A DNA stretch of 8,088 bases from a bacterium (GTDB taxonomy: Bacteria > Bacillota_I > Bacilli_A > RF39 > UBA660). Shown piece by piece: positions 1 to 6,716 of the stretch; the stretch's first letter is position 1, and the number at the start of each line of letters is the position of its first letter. The stretch is from the NCBI GenBank assembly GCA_014845975.1, contig RKAN01000030.1:1-8088 (forward strand), read 5' to 3'. The position numbers and the translations under genes were made by a program. The notes below the pieces were generated by a model. It was not told the origin of the DNA, did no database searches, and saw only the letters and a list, made by a program, of their open reading frames with translations.

Positions 1-1
1 A

Positions 2-349
2 CTAGCAGATGATAATTTAAAATTATTAGATATTTATAGTTTAAAAGATAAATGCTTTAATGAATTATCAGGTGGACAAAGACAAAGAGTGTTACTCGCA
101 AGAAGTTTATGTTCTACAAGTAAAATATTAATTTTAGATGAACCGTCAAATAATTTAGATTATAATTCTAAAAAAAATTTATATAAGATATTACAATATT
201 TAAATGAAGAAAAAACGATGACTATAATTATGGTTACGCATGATTTAGATCATAATAATTTAATTGGTAATAAAATTCTATCTTTACAAAAAGGCAATTA
301 TTTTTATGGAAATACAAATGATTTTGTAAAGAAGGTGCATCATGAATAG
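2..349 (+). CDS. Metal ABC transporter ATP-binding protein, ZnuC type (5'-truncated by window edge)
   Basis: This is the C-terminal 115 residues of an ABC ATPase, which would hydrolyse ATP on the cytoplasmic face to drive the permease encoded next. The reading frame is open from base 2, so the gene starts outside the window; the GTG at 89 is an internal Val inside the nucleotide-binding domain, not a start. Visible motifs are the ABC signature LSGGQRQR (bases 65-88), Walker B with its catalytic Glu and the D-loop (ILILDEPSNNLD, about 128-160), and the H-loop His in MVTHD (CAT at 239-241). Walker A and the Q-loop are missing only because of the edge. The stop overlaps the next start by 8 bases (342-349), which suggests translational coupling. 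The ATPase assignment is firm. The metal substrate (zinc or manganese) is inferred from the ABC-3 permease that follows. Confidence 0.92.
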   Translation, partial: LADDNLKLLDIYSLKDKCFNELSGGQRQRVLLARSLCSTSKILILDEPSNNLDYNSKKNLYKILQYLNEEKTMTIIMVTHDLDHNNLIGNKILSLQKGNYFYGNTNDFVKKVHHE

Positions 350-1169
350 TATTTTAGAAATGTTTTCATATTCATTTATGACAAGAGCCTTTATCGTTGG
401 AATTTTAATATCTATATGTGCATCATTAGTAGGAATATCACTAGTTTTAAAACGAAATTCAATGATTGGTGATGGCTTATCTCATGTTGGGTTTGGAGCA
501 TTCGCCATAGCAACAGTTTTAAATTTTGCTCCTTTAGAATTTGCGCTACCAATAGTTATTATCTCTTCATTTTTGATTTTAAGATTAAATGAAAATAGTA
601 AAATTCATGGGGATAGTGCTATTGCAATTCTCTCATCTAGTTCTCTTGCTATTGGAACATTCGTAATTTCTATAACTAAAGGTGTTAATACAGATATAAA
701 TAATTATTTATTTGGTAGTATATTATCAATAAGTAATAATGATTTAATACTTAGTATTATATTATCTATAATTGTCATTATTTTATATCTTCTTTGTTAC
801 AATCAAATTTTTTCCTTAACATTTGATGAAACTTTTACAAAATCTATCGGTGTAAAAACTGAAGTTTATAATATTATTTTTGCTTGTCTATGTTCAGTTG
901 TTGTAGTTTTAGGAATGAGATTAATGGGTTCACTACTAATATCAAGTTTAATAATATTTCCAACTATATCTGCTATGCAAATTGCCAAAAATTTTAAAGG
1001 TGTAGTTATATTAGCAGTTATTGTTTCTTTAATAAACTTTGTTGTTGGATTAACTTTATCTTACTTTCTTTCAACTCCAACAGGAGCTACAATTGTTATT
1101 TTTAATTTAGTAACACTTATAATACTTAAAATTTTTAATTTGATAAGGAGAAATAAAATATGGAATTAG
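342..1169 (+). CDS. Metal ABC transporter permease, ZnuB/ABC-3 family
   Basis: This 275-residue, highly hydrophobic protein is the membrane channel subunit of a high-affinity divalent metal importer, acting with the upstream ATPase and an unseen lipoprotein. It begins MNSILEMFSYSFMTRAFIVGIL and has about eight predicted membrane helices. Family hallmarks visible are the early ISLVLKRNSMIGDGLSHVGFGAFA stretch, which the family uses around helix 2, and the late MGSLLISSLIIFPTISAMQIA stretch. The length is normal for ABC-3 permeases. The ATG at 342 has GAAGGTG (331-337) five bases upstream and overlaps the ATPase stop. The 3' end overlaps the next ATG by 10 bases (1160-1169). Zinc is the most likely substrate, but Mn and Fe importers of the same family cannot be excluded from sequence. 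I left the symbol blank because ZnuB, MntB and TroC types are hard to separate. Confidence 0.9.
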   Translation: MNSILEMFSYSFMTRAFIVGILISICASLVGISLVLKRNSMIGDGLSHVGFGAFAIATVLNFAPLEFALPIVIISSFLILRLNENSKIHGDSAIAILSSSSLAIGTFVISITKGVNTDINNYLFGSILSISNNDLILSIILSIIVIILYLLCYNQIFSLTFDETFTKSIGVKTEVYNIIFACLCSVVVVLGMRLMGSLLISSLIIFPTISAMQIAKNFKGVVILAVIVSLINFVVGLTLSYFLSTPTGATIVIFNLVTLIILKIFNLIRRNKIWN

Positions 1170-2170
1170 TGAAAAATATAGCAATTATTTTTATGTCTAT
1201 CTTCTTTGAATCTCTTCCTTTTTTACTTCTTGGTTCTTTAATATCTTCTATTATAGAAAGATATGTTTCTAATGAAACAATGGCAAAACTAATTCCTAAA
1301 AACATCGTTTTAGGATCGTTTATGGGAATATTTTTAGGCTTTTTTTTACCAGCGTGTGATTGTGCTGTTATTCCTGTTTCTAAAAGACTTATCAAGAAAA
1401 AAGTACCTCTTAATGTAGCAATTTCTTTTATGCTTGCTTCTCCAATAATAAATCCTGTTGTCCTTTTATCAACTTATTCTGCCTTTTATAAAACTAATCC
1501 ACAAATTTTTTGGTTAAGATTAATATTAGGAATAGTGATTGCATTTGTTGTTGGTATTATAATGGGAATATTATTTAAAAGGGATGTTACTATAAACAAT
1601 AATGATGATGACCATTGTTGTTGCTGTCATCACGAACACCATCATAGTCATACATGTGAATGTCATCATGATGAAGAAATAGATGAAGACTTTAGGGATT
1701 TAATCGAAGATGATAGTGATATTTCTGAAGAAGAAATAGAATCTAAGTTAGAAAAACATTGTCTTAAAAATGATATATTATTTATCTTTAGACATACTGC
1801 TTACGATATGTTTGAAGTAGTAAAATATTTAATGTTTGGAGCAATTATTGCTAGTCTTGTTCAAATATTATTGCCAAGAAATATTTTATTAATGTTTAAT
1901 GAAAATAAAGTTTTAGCAATTATAACTTTAATGCTCTTTGCTTACTTAATATCACTTTGTTCAACATCCGATTCATTTGTTGGTAAGTCACTTCTTAACT
2001 CATTTGGAACTGCTCCAATTATGGGTTATTTACTCCTAGGACCTATGATAGATATTAAAAATACCATTGTATTATTTGGTAATTACAAGAAAAGTTTTGT
2101 AGTCACTTTAATTTCATTGATATTTATCACAATATTTGTAGTATGTCTATTTTTAGGAGGTGTGTTATGA
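1160..2170 (+). CDS. COG0701-type permease (YcgR-like, UPF0718) with His/Cys-rich cytoplasmic loop
   Basis: This 336-residue integral membrane protein resembles the YcgR/COG0701 permease family, whose substrates are poorly defined; a distant branch (ArsP) exports organoarsenicals. Two membrane halves are visible, residues about 1-140 and 210-336. The first contains the family signature FFLPACDCAVIPVSKRL (P64, C66, C68) and ASPIINPVVL. The second contains LCSTSDSFVGKSL (C267, D271) and GTAPIMGYLLLGPMID. Between them lies a loop with nine His and six Cys in 19 residues (H152-H170), followed by an acidic run (IDEDF to about EIESKLEK), which looks like a metal-binding segment. The ATG at 1160 has AAGGAG (1145-1150) nine bases upstream and lies inside the ZnuB-like gene's end. 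The next gene encodes its usual partner. Function by context: metal or metal-ligand transport linked to the ABC importer (inference). Confidence 0.85.
   Translation: MELVKNIAIIFMSIFFESLPFLLLGSLISSIIERYVSNETMAKLIPKNIVLGSFMGIFLGFFLPACDCAVIPVSKRLIKKKVPLNVAISFMLASPIINPVVLLSTYSAFYKTNPQIFWLRLILGIVIAFVVGIIMGILFKRDVTINNNDDDHCCCCHHEHHHSHTCECHHDEEIDEDFRDLIEDDSDISEEEIESKLEKHCLKNDILFIFRHTAYDMFEVVKYLMFGAIIASLVQILLPRNILLMFNENKVLAIITLMLFAYLISLCSTSDSFVGKSLLNSFGTAPIMGYLLLGPMIDIKNTIVLFGNYKKSFVVTLISLIFITIFVVCLFLGGVL
1613..1669 (+). other. Region encoding a His/Cys-rich putative metal-binding loop
   Basis: These 19 codons within the permease gene encode nine His and six Cys, arranged as HCCCCHH, EHHHSH and TCECHH. 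They are followed directly by about 25 residues rich in Asp and Glu. The segment sits between the two membrane halves of the protein. Such clusters commonly bind zinc, nickel or copper. The composition is directly visible; metal binding is inferred. Confidence 0.75.
2155..2162 (+). promoter_or_regulatory. Consensus Shine-Dalgarno that fixes the start at 2167
   Basis: AGGAGGTG is fully complementary to the 16S anti-SD. Counting from AGGAGG, the spacing to the ATG at 2167 is 6 bases. An ATG eight codons upstream in the same frame (2143) has no such site and lies deep in the preceding gene, so 2167 is preferred. Confidence 0.85.
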
Positions 2171-3069
2171 AAAAGCATTTTTTAGGAATAGTTTGCTTTG
2201 CATATACTTTCTTGATTTTATATGTAAAGTTTAGCAATAATTTAAAAAATTATTTAGCACCACAAATGCAAAAATATATATTGTTGTCTATTCCAATTTT
2301 GTTTTTAATTGGTTTAGTAATGTGTTTTAATAATCACATACATTATAAATTTAAGTTTAGTGATTTAGTTTTATTACTTCCAATAATCATGATAATATTT
2401 GCAGGTAATGGTAGATTATCTACAAGTTTAGCAAATAATAGAAATAATTTTAGTAATACTTCTAAACAAAAGGTATCGTCAGTAACTAAGGATAATAATA
2501 AAACAGATGATAAAAAAGAAAACAATTCAGAAGAAACAAAAGAAGAATATTTAGGAACTACTAAACCTGAGGAAGAAACAGCAAATGAGATAGTTCAGGA
2601 ACAAACACCAACATATGATTTTTCTAGTATCGACTATGATGTTGTCGATGCTAGTTATTCTATGCTAGCTGCAATTTTGTCATATCCAGAAGAAAATGGT
2701 TATGATTCTGATAAATTTGTTGGTAAAAAAATTAAAGTTAGAGGTTTTGCTGTAAAAAAAGGACTTCCTTATCTACCAAGTGGATATTTCGCTATTGGTA
2801 AATATATTATAAGTTGTTGTGCAGCTGATGCTGGATTTGGTGGATTTTATGCCAAATATGATTTATCTAAAGTAAAAGAAAATACTTGGTATGAGATAGA
2901 AGGCATTTTAGAAAAAACTCAAGATACCGAGGGATATAATATTCTTGCAATAAAAGTTATTAATATTAATGAAATCGATGGTAATAAAGAAGAACAATAT
3001 GCATACCCATGTTATTCTTATGATGATGGTTCTTGCTCTATAATGGATAAATATGATTTAGGAAATTAA
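2167..3069 (+). CDS. YcgQ/TIGR03943-family putative permease subunit
   Basis: This 300-residue protein is the usual companion of YcgR-type permeases; the pair is believed to form a membrane complex of uncertain substrate. It has three hydrophobic helices (residues about 5-20, 37-57 and 66-82). A long Asn/Lys/Glu/Thr-rich linker (about 88-160) follows, then a globular C-terminal domain (about 165-280). That domain starts with a segment resembling Y-S-M-L and continues with VRGFAVKKG, the invariant-looking ISCCAADA (C217, C218) and an IEGIL strand, consistent with the family's OB-like domain. Two further Cys (C282, C290) lie in the short tail. The start at 2167 overlaps the permease stop as ATGA and is preceded by a perfect Shine-Dalgarno. 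The gene is last in the operon and is followed by a terminator. The family call is good; a metal-related role is inferred from the neighbours. Confidence 0.8.
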   Translation: MKKHFLGIVCFAYTFLILYVKFSNNLKNYLAPQMQKYILLSIPILFLIGLVMCFNNHIHYKFKFSDLVLLLPIIMIIFAGNGRLSTSLANNRNNFSNTSKQKVSSVTKDNNKTDDKKENNSEETKEEYLGTTKPEEETANEIVQEQTPTYDFSSIDYDVVDASYSMLAAILSYPEENGYDSDKFVGKKIKVRGFAVKKGLPYLPSGYFAIGKYIISCCAADAGFGGFYAKYDLSKVKENTWYEIEGILEKTQDTEGYNILAIKVININEIDGNKEEQYAYPCYSYDDGSCSIMDKYDLGN

Positions 3070-3080
3070 AAGGATTTATG

Positions 3081-3106
3081 AGATCAACTTAATTGTTGGT
3101 CTTTTT
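3081..3106 (+). terminator. Intrinsic terminator of the metal-transport operon
   Basis: An 8-bp stem, AGATCAAC (3081-3088) with GTTGGTCT (3095-3102) and one G-T pair, encloses a 6-base loop and runs into TTTTT (3102-3106). It begins 12 bases after the stop of the TIGR03943-type gene, as expected for the operon end. Confidence 0.8.
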
Positions 3107-3131
3107 ATTATACAAAAGGGGAGGAATGCTA

Positions 3132-3431
3132 TTGAATAAAATAGAAAAAATATTAAAACTCACTAATATCGAGATAAATGAAAGTATTAACAATATAAAG
3201 TTTTAATAGCAATTTAAAAGTTGGAGTAGTACAGAAAAAGGAAATAAAGATGATATAACTGATGTTTGAAAAGAAACTATTGATGTTAACAAAAGCATGT
3301 ACGAAACATAAGAAAGAAAAATTGAAAATTGTTATGAATTAGACATGTTAAGATGGTTTAGAAAATGTGTATTAGATGTAGAAGAAAACGATATTAATAA
3401 TAAAAAAAATATTGTCTTTAATGTAAATTAA
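3132..3431 (+). pseudogene. Decayed small gene of unknown function, one frame with four internal stops
   Basis: A strong ribosome binding site, GGGGAGG (3118-3124), lies seven bases before a TTG at 3132; an in-frame ATG at 3126 is too close to it. Translation gives NKIEKILKLTNIEINES and so on for 24 codons before TAA TAG (3204-3209). The same frame then continues to TAA TAG at 3429-3434, broken only by TGA at 3267 and TAA at 3309. The stretches between stops look coding, for example SWSSTEKGNKDDITDV, ETIDVNKSMYET and CYELDMLRWFRKCVLDVEE. No frameshift is needed, so the simplest reading is a gene of about 100 codons inactivated by point mutations. I do not recognise the family. Alternatives are a functional 24-residue peptide or chance openness in AT-rich DNA. 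Confidence 0.5.
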
Positions 3432-3449
3432 TAGAGTCAATATAAACAT

Positions 3450-3475
3450 AAACTTACCTATATTGGGTAAGTTTT
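3450..3475 (+). terminator. Hairpin terminator after the decayed small gene
   Basis: A perfect 9-bp inverted repeat, AAACTTACC (3450-3458) and GGTAAGTTT (3466-3474), has a 7-base loop and ends in TTTT (3472-3475). The T-run is short, so efficiency may be moderate. It isolates the downstream promoter from upstream transcription. Confidence 0.65.
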
Positions 3476-3493
3476 ATCATATATAGCCATTTT

Positions 3494-3522
3494 TTGACAA
3501 ATATGGCATTTTGTGCTAAAAT
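3494..3522 (+). promoter_or_regulatory. Near-consensus sigma-A promoter for the acyltransferase gene
   Basis: The -35 box is TTGACA (3494-3499, perfect) and the -10 box is TAAAAT (3517-3522) with an extended TG at 3514-3515. The spacer is exactly 17 bases. The predicted transcription start is near 3529, giving a leader of about 40 bases before the ATG at 3568. GTGCTAAA occurs twice (3513-3520 and 3525-3532), covering the -10 and start region, and GCCAT/ATGGC (3486-3490, 3503-3507) flank the -35 box. Either could be an operator, but this is unproven. Confidence 0.8.
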
Positions 3523-3567
3523 ACGTGCTAAATTAAAGGCATTGATTGGATATCAGGGGGAATTTGC

Positions 3568-4557
3568 ATGGAACATAGTAATTTTGAATATAAAAAATTA
3601 TTAGAACTTAAAAAAATGTCTATGCAAGAGTTATCTGCATATTATAGAAAATTACGTAGTTATGAATATGATATTAATAAACCACTAGAAACAAGTAAAA
3701 TAAAAAAAAGAATTTATTTCTTAACTAAATTGATATTAAAGATAGACCGATTATTAAGTGGCAGAAATTTAATTTTATTTGATGACAAAAGGTCTGACAA
3801 TATTTCTGCTGGTAAAGTATATGCATCTAGTCATGTAGGAAGATATGATATTGAGTCTGCCATGGAGGCTATTAATGAACAAGTATACTTTGTTATGGGT
3901 GATCCAGAGGAAACATATAGAAATCTTGAGGGTTTTTTCTTAGATAAGATAAGTGGAAGGATCTGTATGGATACGGGATATAATATAAGTAATGTATTTA
4001 AAAAGTTTAAAAAAGGTCAAACTTTAACATTGCAAGAATTAGAGCTTTATGAAGAATACAAAATGGATAGACATATTTGTGATGTAACATGTACTAAGAG
4101 AATTGCTGATAAGGATAATATATTAATTTATCCTGAAGGGGCATGGAATGTAACTCCAAGATTAACACAAACTTTATTTCCTGGTGCTGCAAGAATAGCT
4201 GTAAACGGTAATGGAGTAATTATTCCAATTGGTATTGTAAGAAATAAAAAGACATATATAGTAAATATTGGTAGTGAAATTAATTTGACTGGAGCATGTG
4301 AATCAGACATCAAAGATATCACAAAAAGTTTAAAAGAAAACATGAATTCATTAGTTGGCGAAATTATATTTAGCAGTAAAGAAATTATTTCTAGAGATTC
4401 GCTCAAAGATTCATATCAAAATGAATTAGATTTTATAAATGATATAATGTCTGAATCTGTAAATGGTTATACACTAGATGTAATAGAAAAAACTAGATAT
4501 TATGATCTGGATTACCCAGAAAATGTATTCGGAAAACAATATATAAAAAAGATTTAA
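3568..4557 (+). CDS. PlsC-like acyltransferase (LPLAT superfamily)
   Basis: This 329-residue protein resembles 1-acyl-glycerol-3-phosphate acyltransferases, which transfer acyl chains to lysophospholipids at the inner face of the membrane. The catalytic HX4D motif is visible as SHVGRYD (H89, D94), and the PEG substrate-binding block as IYPEGAWN (P189-G191). These lie 100 residues apart, wider than in typical PlsC proteins. The spacing is filled by MGDPEETYRNLEGFFLDK and a Lys-rich segment. The hydrophobic strand VIIPIGIV follows, as in the family. No clear transmembrane helix is present; the basic, amphipathic region around residues 47-66 (KKRIYFLTKLILKIDRLL) could bind the membrane. The ATG at 3568 has AGGGGG (3555-3560) seven bases upstream and a strong promoter. 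The true acceptor is unknown and may be a glycolipid or another lysolipid. The superfamily assignment is good; specificity is open. Confidence 0.8.
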   Translation: MEHSNFEYKKLLELKKMSMQELSAYYRKLRSYEYDINKPLETSKIKKRIYFLTKLILKIDRLLSGRNLILFDDKRSDNISAGKVYASSHVGRYDIESAMEAINEQVYFVMGDPEETYRNLEGFFLDKISGRICMDTGYNISNVFKKFKKGQTLTLQELELYEEYKMDRHICDVTCTKRIADKDNILIYPEGAWNVTPRLTQTLFPGAARIAVNGNGVIIPIGIVRNKKTYIVNIGSEINLTGACESDIKDITKSLKENMNSLVGEIIFSSKEIISRDSLKDSYQNELDFINDIMSESVNGYTLDVIEKTRYYDLDYPENVFGKQYIKKI

Positions 4558-4581
4558 AAAATGCGCTTTTTTTGTTAAAAT
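4553..4581 (+). promoter_or_regulatory. Possible extended -10 promoter for the hybrid kinase gene
   Basis: TGTTAAAAT (4573-4581) is an extended -10 with box TAAAAT at 4576-4581. A weak -35, TTTAAA (4553-4558), sits 17 bases upstream and overlaps the acyltransferase stop. Between them A6 TGCGC T7 (4556-4573) is palindromic but has little GC in its arms, so it may act as a weak terminator at most. The kinase may be co-transcribed with the acyltransferase, started here, or both. Confidence 0.4.
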
Positions 4582-4587
4582 TTAAAT

Positions 4588-4594
4588 AGAGGTG
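4588..4594 (+). promoter_or_regulatory. Ribosome binding site that selects the ATG at 4603
   Basis: AGAGGTG lies 8 bases from the ATG at 4603. The in-frame GTG at 4594 overlaps this site and so cannot use it, which favours the shorter protein of 692 residues. Confidence 0.7.
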
Positions 4595-4602
4595 TGATTA
4601 TA

Positions 4603-6681
4603 ATGAGTGGAATATGGTTACCTTGCGGTTCACTAGTACTTGCGATTTATCTTGTAGTATTATTTTTTTTAAGAGAATCAGCTGATAATTATGAAACCAA
4701 AATATATAGAAAATTAATTGTTATTAATTTAATTTATTCTATATTTGCTGTCATTATTTATTTATTTGCTATGCTTGTTGGAAACTTATTATTTACTGGA
4801 ATATTGCAATCATTTTATTTGGTAACGATGGATTTGATGCTATTGTTTTTGTTGAAATATGTTATAGGATTAAATAATTTTGATAAAAAAATAATTAAAA
4901 AAATGAATATATTATTTAATGTAATTACTTCTATAGTTATATTTTTTATATTGGCATTACCTATGGATACTATTATAATAGGTGATGCTGTGGATTTAAA
5001 TGGGCCAGCATATTATGCTGCCATGGTTGAAGTAATATTATATATGTTTTTAATAATTGTTTTTTGTATATTATTCTATTTTAGAAGTAAAGAAGAGAAA
5101 AATAAATTATTACCATTTATAATTCTATTTGTTTTTTTTATAATTGCCTTGCTTCTTCGTAAATATTATCCAGAAATAATTACTGAAACATTTATTTTTA
5201 CTTTGAGTTACTTAGTAATGTTTCATACAATAGAAAACCCTGATTTGAAACTATTGAGACAAATGGAACTTGCAAAAGATCAAGCAGAAAAAGCCAATAG
5301 AGCAAAATCGGATTTCTTATCATCTATGTCGCATGAGATAAGAACACCTTTAAATGCAATAGTAGGATTATCAGAAGATAATTTATCATTTAAAAATCAA
5401 TTACCTTCTGATGTTGTAGAAAATTCAGAAGATATTATAAGTGCATCACAAACATTACTTGAAATAGTAGGTAATATATTAGATATAAACAAAATAGAGG
5501 CTAATAAGATGGAAATAGTAGAAGTTCCTTATAATTTTAAAGAAGATATTGAAAACTTAGCTAAAATAGATGCAACAAGAATAGGCGAAAAACCAATTGA
5601 TTTTAAAGTTAGTATTGCTGAAGATATTCCGTATGAATTAATTGGCGATAAAACTCATATAAAAGAAATAGTAAATAATTTACTTACTAATGCTATCAAA
5701 TATACAGACAAAGGAGCAATTGAATTGTCAGTTAAATGTATAAATCAAAAAGACATTTGTAATTTAATAATAAGTGTTAAAGATACAGGAAAAGGAATTA
5801 AAGCAGAAAACATAAATAAATTATTTACTAAATTTGAAAGATTAGATACTGAAATGAATTCGACAACAGAAGGTACTGGATTAGGACTTGCTATCACAAA
5901 AGCACTTGTTGAAATGATGGGTGGTAAAATTAATGTTCAATCTAAGTTTGGACAAGGTTCAATATTTATGGCTCAAATTCCTCAAAAGATTAGTAAATTA
6001 TCTGGTCCTATTCAAGTGGCAGCTCAATCAAAGAATAATACACAAGATTTATCAAGTGTATTTGAAAATAAAAAAATATTAATTGTAGATGATAATAAAT
6101 TAAATATTAAAGTAGCTAAAAAAGCACTTCAAGATTTTAATTTTGAAATTGATGAATGTTATGATGGTCAGGAATGTTTAGATAAAGTTGTTAATGGAAA
6201 TGAATATGATTTAATCCTAATGGATATAATGATGCCAAATATGAGTGGCGAGAGTGCAATAACAAAACTAAAAGAAAAACCAAAATTTAATATTCCAACA
6301 ATAGCTTTAACTGCTGATGCTGTTGCAGGTGCTGAGGAAAAATATAAAAGTGAAGGATTTGCAGATTATATTGCAAAACCGTTTAAAAAAGAACAAATTC
6401 AAGAAAAACTAGAAACTATATTTTTAAACTCAAATGTATCAAAAGATGTAGAAAAGTTAGTTAATACTGTTGAATCAAATAACAATGATACGGAAGAAAT
6501 AATTTTTGATATGGAGCAGCCTGATAATATAGGTTCTAATGAAGAAAACAATAATGAATTAGATAGTCAATTAGTCAGTGCTTTATCAGATATGTCTATG
6601 CCTTTAAATAAAATAGATATTAAAGATAAAGTATTGGAAGATGTACATGTGATTGGTGAAAACAAAGAAGATGAAATTTGA
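4603..6681 (+). CDS. Hybrid sensor histidine kinase with multi-pass membrane sensor and receiver domain
   Basis: This 692-residue protein is a membrane sensor that would autophosphorylate on His and pass the phosphate to its own receiver. Residues about 1-212 form roughly seven membrane helices with only short loops, so sensing is probably within or at the membrane. A charged coiled coil (about 214-240, LKLLRQMELAKDQAEKANRAKSDF) leads to the H-box MSHEIRTPL with H244. The ATPase domain shows the N-box NNLLTNAIKYT (N363), G1 DTGKGI (D394) and G2 EGTGLGLAI (G424). The receiver shows D496/D497, phospho-acceptor D541 in LMDIMMPNMSG, T570 and K592. All key residues are present. The final 85 or so residues are Asn/Asp/Glu-rich with no recognisable HPt domain. 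No separate response regulator lies in the window. The signal is unknown; the lipid acyltransferase upstream hints at membrane status (inference). Confidence 0.93.
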   Translation: MSGIWLPCGSLVLAIYLVVLFFLRESADNYETKIYRKLIVINLIYSIFAVIIYLFAMLVGNLLFTGILQSFYLVTMDLMLLFLLKYVIGLNNFDKKIIKKMNILFNVITSIVIFFILALPMDTIIIGDAVDLNGPAYYAAMVEVILYMFLIIVFCILFYFRSKEEKNKLLPFIILFVFFIIALLLRKYYPEIITETFIFTLSYLVMFHTIENPDLKLLRQMELAKDQAEKANRAKSDFLSSMSHEIRTPLNAIVGLSEDNLSFKNQLPSDVVENSEDIISASQTLLEIVGNILDINKIEANKMEIVEVPYNFKEDIENLAKIDATRIGEKPIDFKVSIAEDIPYELIGDKTHIKEIVNNLLTNAIKYTDKGAIELSVKCINQKDICNLIISVKDTGKGIKAENINKLFTKFERLDTEMNSTTEGTGLGLAITKALVEMMGGKINVQSKFGQGSIFMAQIPQKISKLSGPIQVAAQSKNNTQDLSSVFENKKILIVDDNKLNIKVAKKALQDFNFEIDECYDGQECLDKVVNGNEYDLILMDIMMPNMSGESAITKLKEKPKFNIPTIALTADAVAGAEEKYKSEGFADYIAKPFKKEQIQEKLETIFLNSNVSKDVEKLVNTVESNNNDTEEIIFDMEQPDNIGSNEENNNELDSQLVSALSDMSMPLNKIDIKDKVLEDVHVIGENKEDEI

Positions 6682-6689
6682 AATAATTT

Positions 6690-6716
6690 AGATGAGATTG
6701 AATGCTCATCTTTTTT
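6690..6716 (+). terminator. Intrinsic terminator after the hybrid kinase
   Basis: A perfect 7-bp stem, AGATGAG (6690-6696) with CTCATCT (6705-6711), an 8-base loop and six T residues (6711-6716). It starts 9 bases past the kinase stop. Confidence 0.85.

Noticed and set aside
89..91. GTG at 89 as the start of the ATPase gene
   Set aside because: The frame is open upstream to base 2 and encodes the ABC signature LSGGQRQR just before it, so this codon is an internal Val.
1135..1395. Minus-strand ORF of 86 codons
   Set aside because: It lies opposite the well-supported permease genes, has no recognisable family and no suitable ribosome binding site, so it is a coding shadow.
2143..2166. Longer N-terminus for the TIGR03943-type protein from the ATG at 2143
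   Set aside because: The extra eight residues (MSIFRRCV) are encoded inside the preceding gene without a Shine-Dalgarno, while 2167 has a perfect one and an ATGA overlap.
2343..2525. Minus-strand ORF of 60 codons
   Set aside because: It mirrors the membrane helix and low-complexity linker of the TIGR03943-type gene and shows no independent evidence.
3204..3212. Programmed stop read-through, since TAG CAA TTT resembles a leaky context
   Set aside because: A TAA directly precedes it, and two more stops follow downstream, so decay explains the frame better than recoding.
3132..3434. Alternative genetic code reading TGA as Trp
   Set aside because: TGA ends several intact genes in the window and Trp is encoded by TGG, while TAA and TAG stops also interrupt this frame.
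4128..4406. Minus-strand ORF of 92 codons
   Set aside because: It is antisense to the conserved PEG region of the acyltransferase and has no family resemblance.
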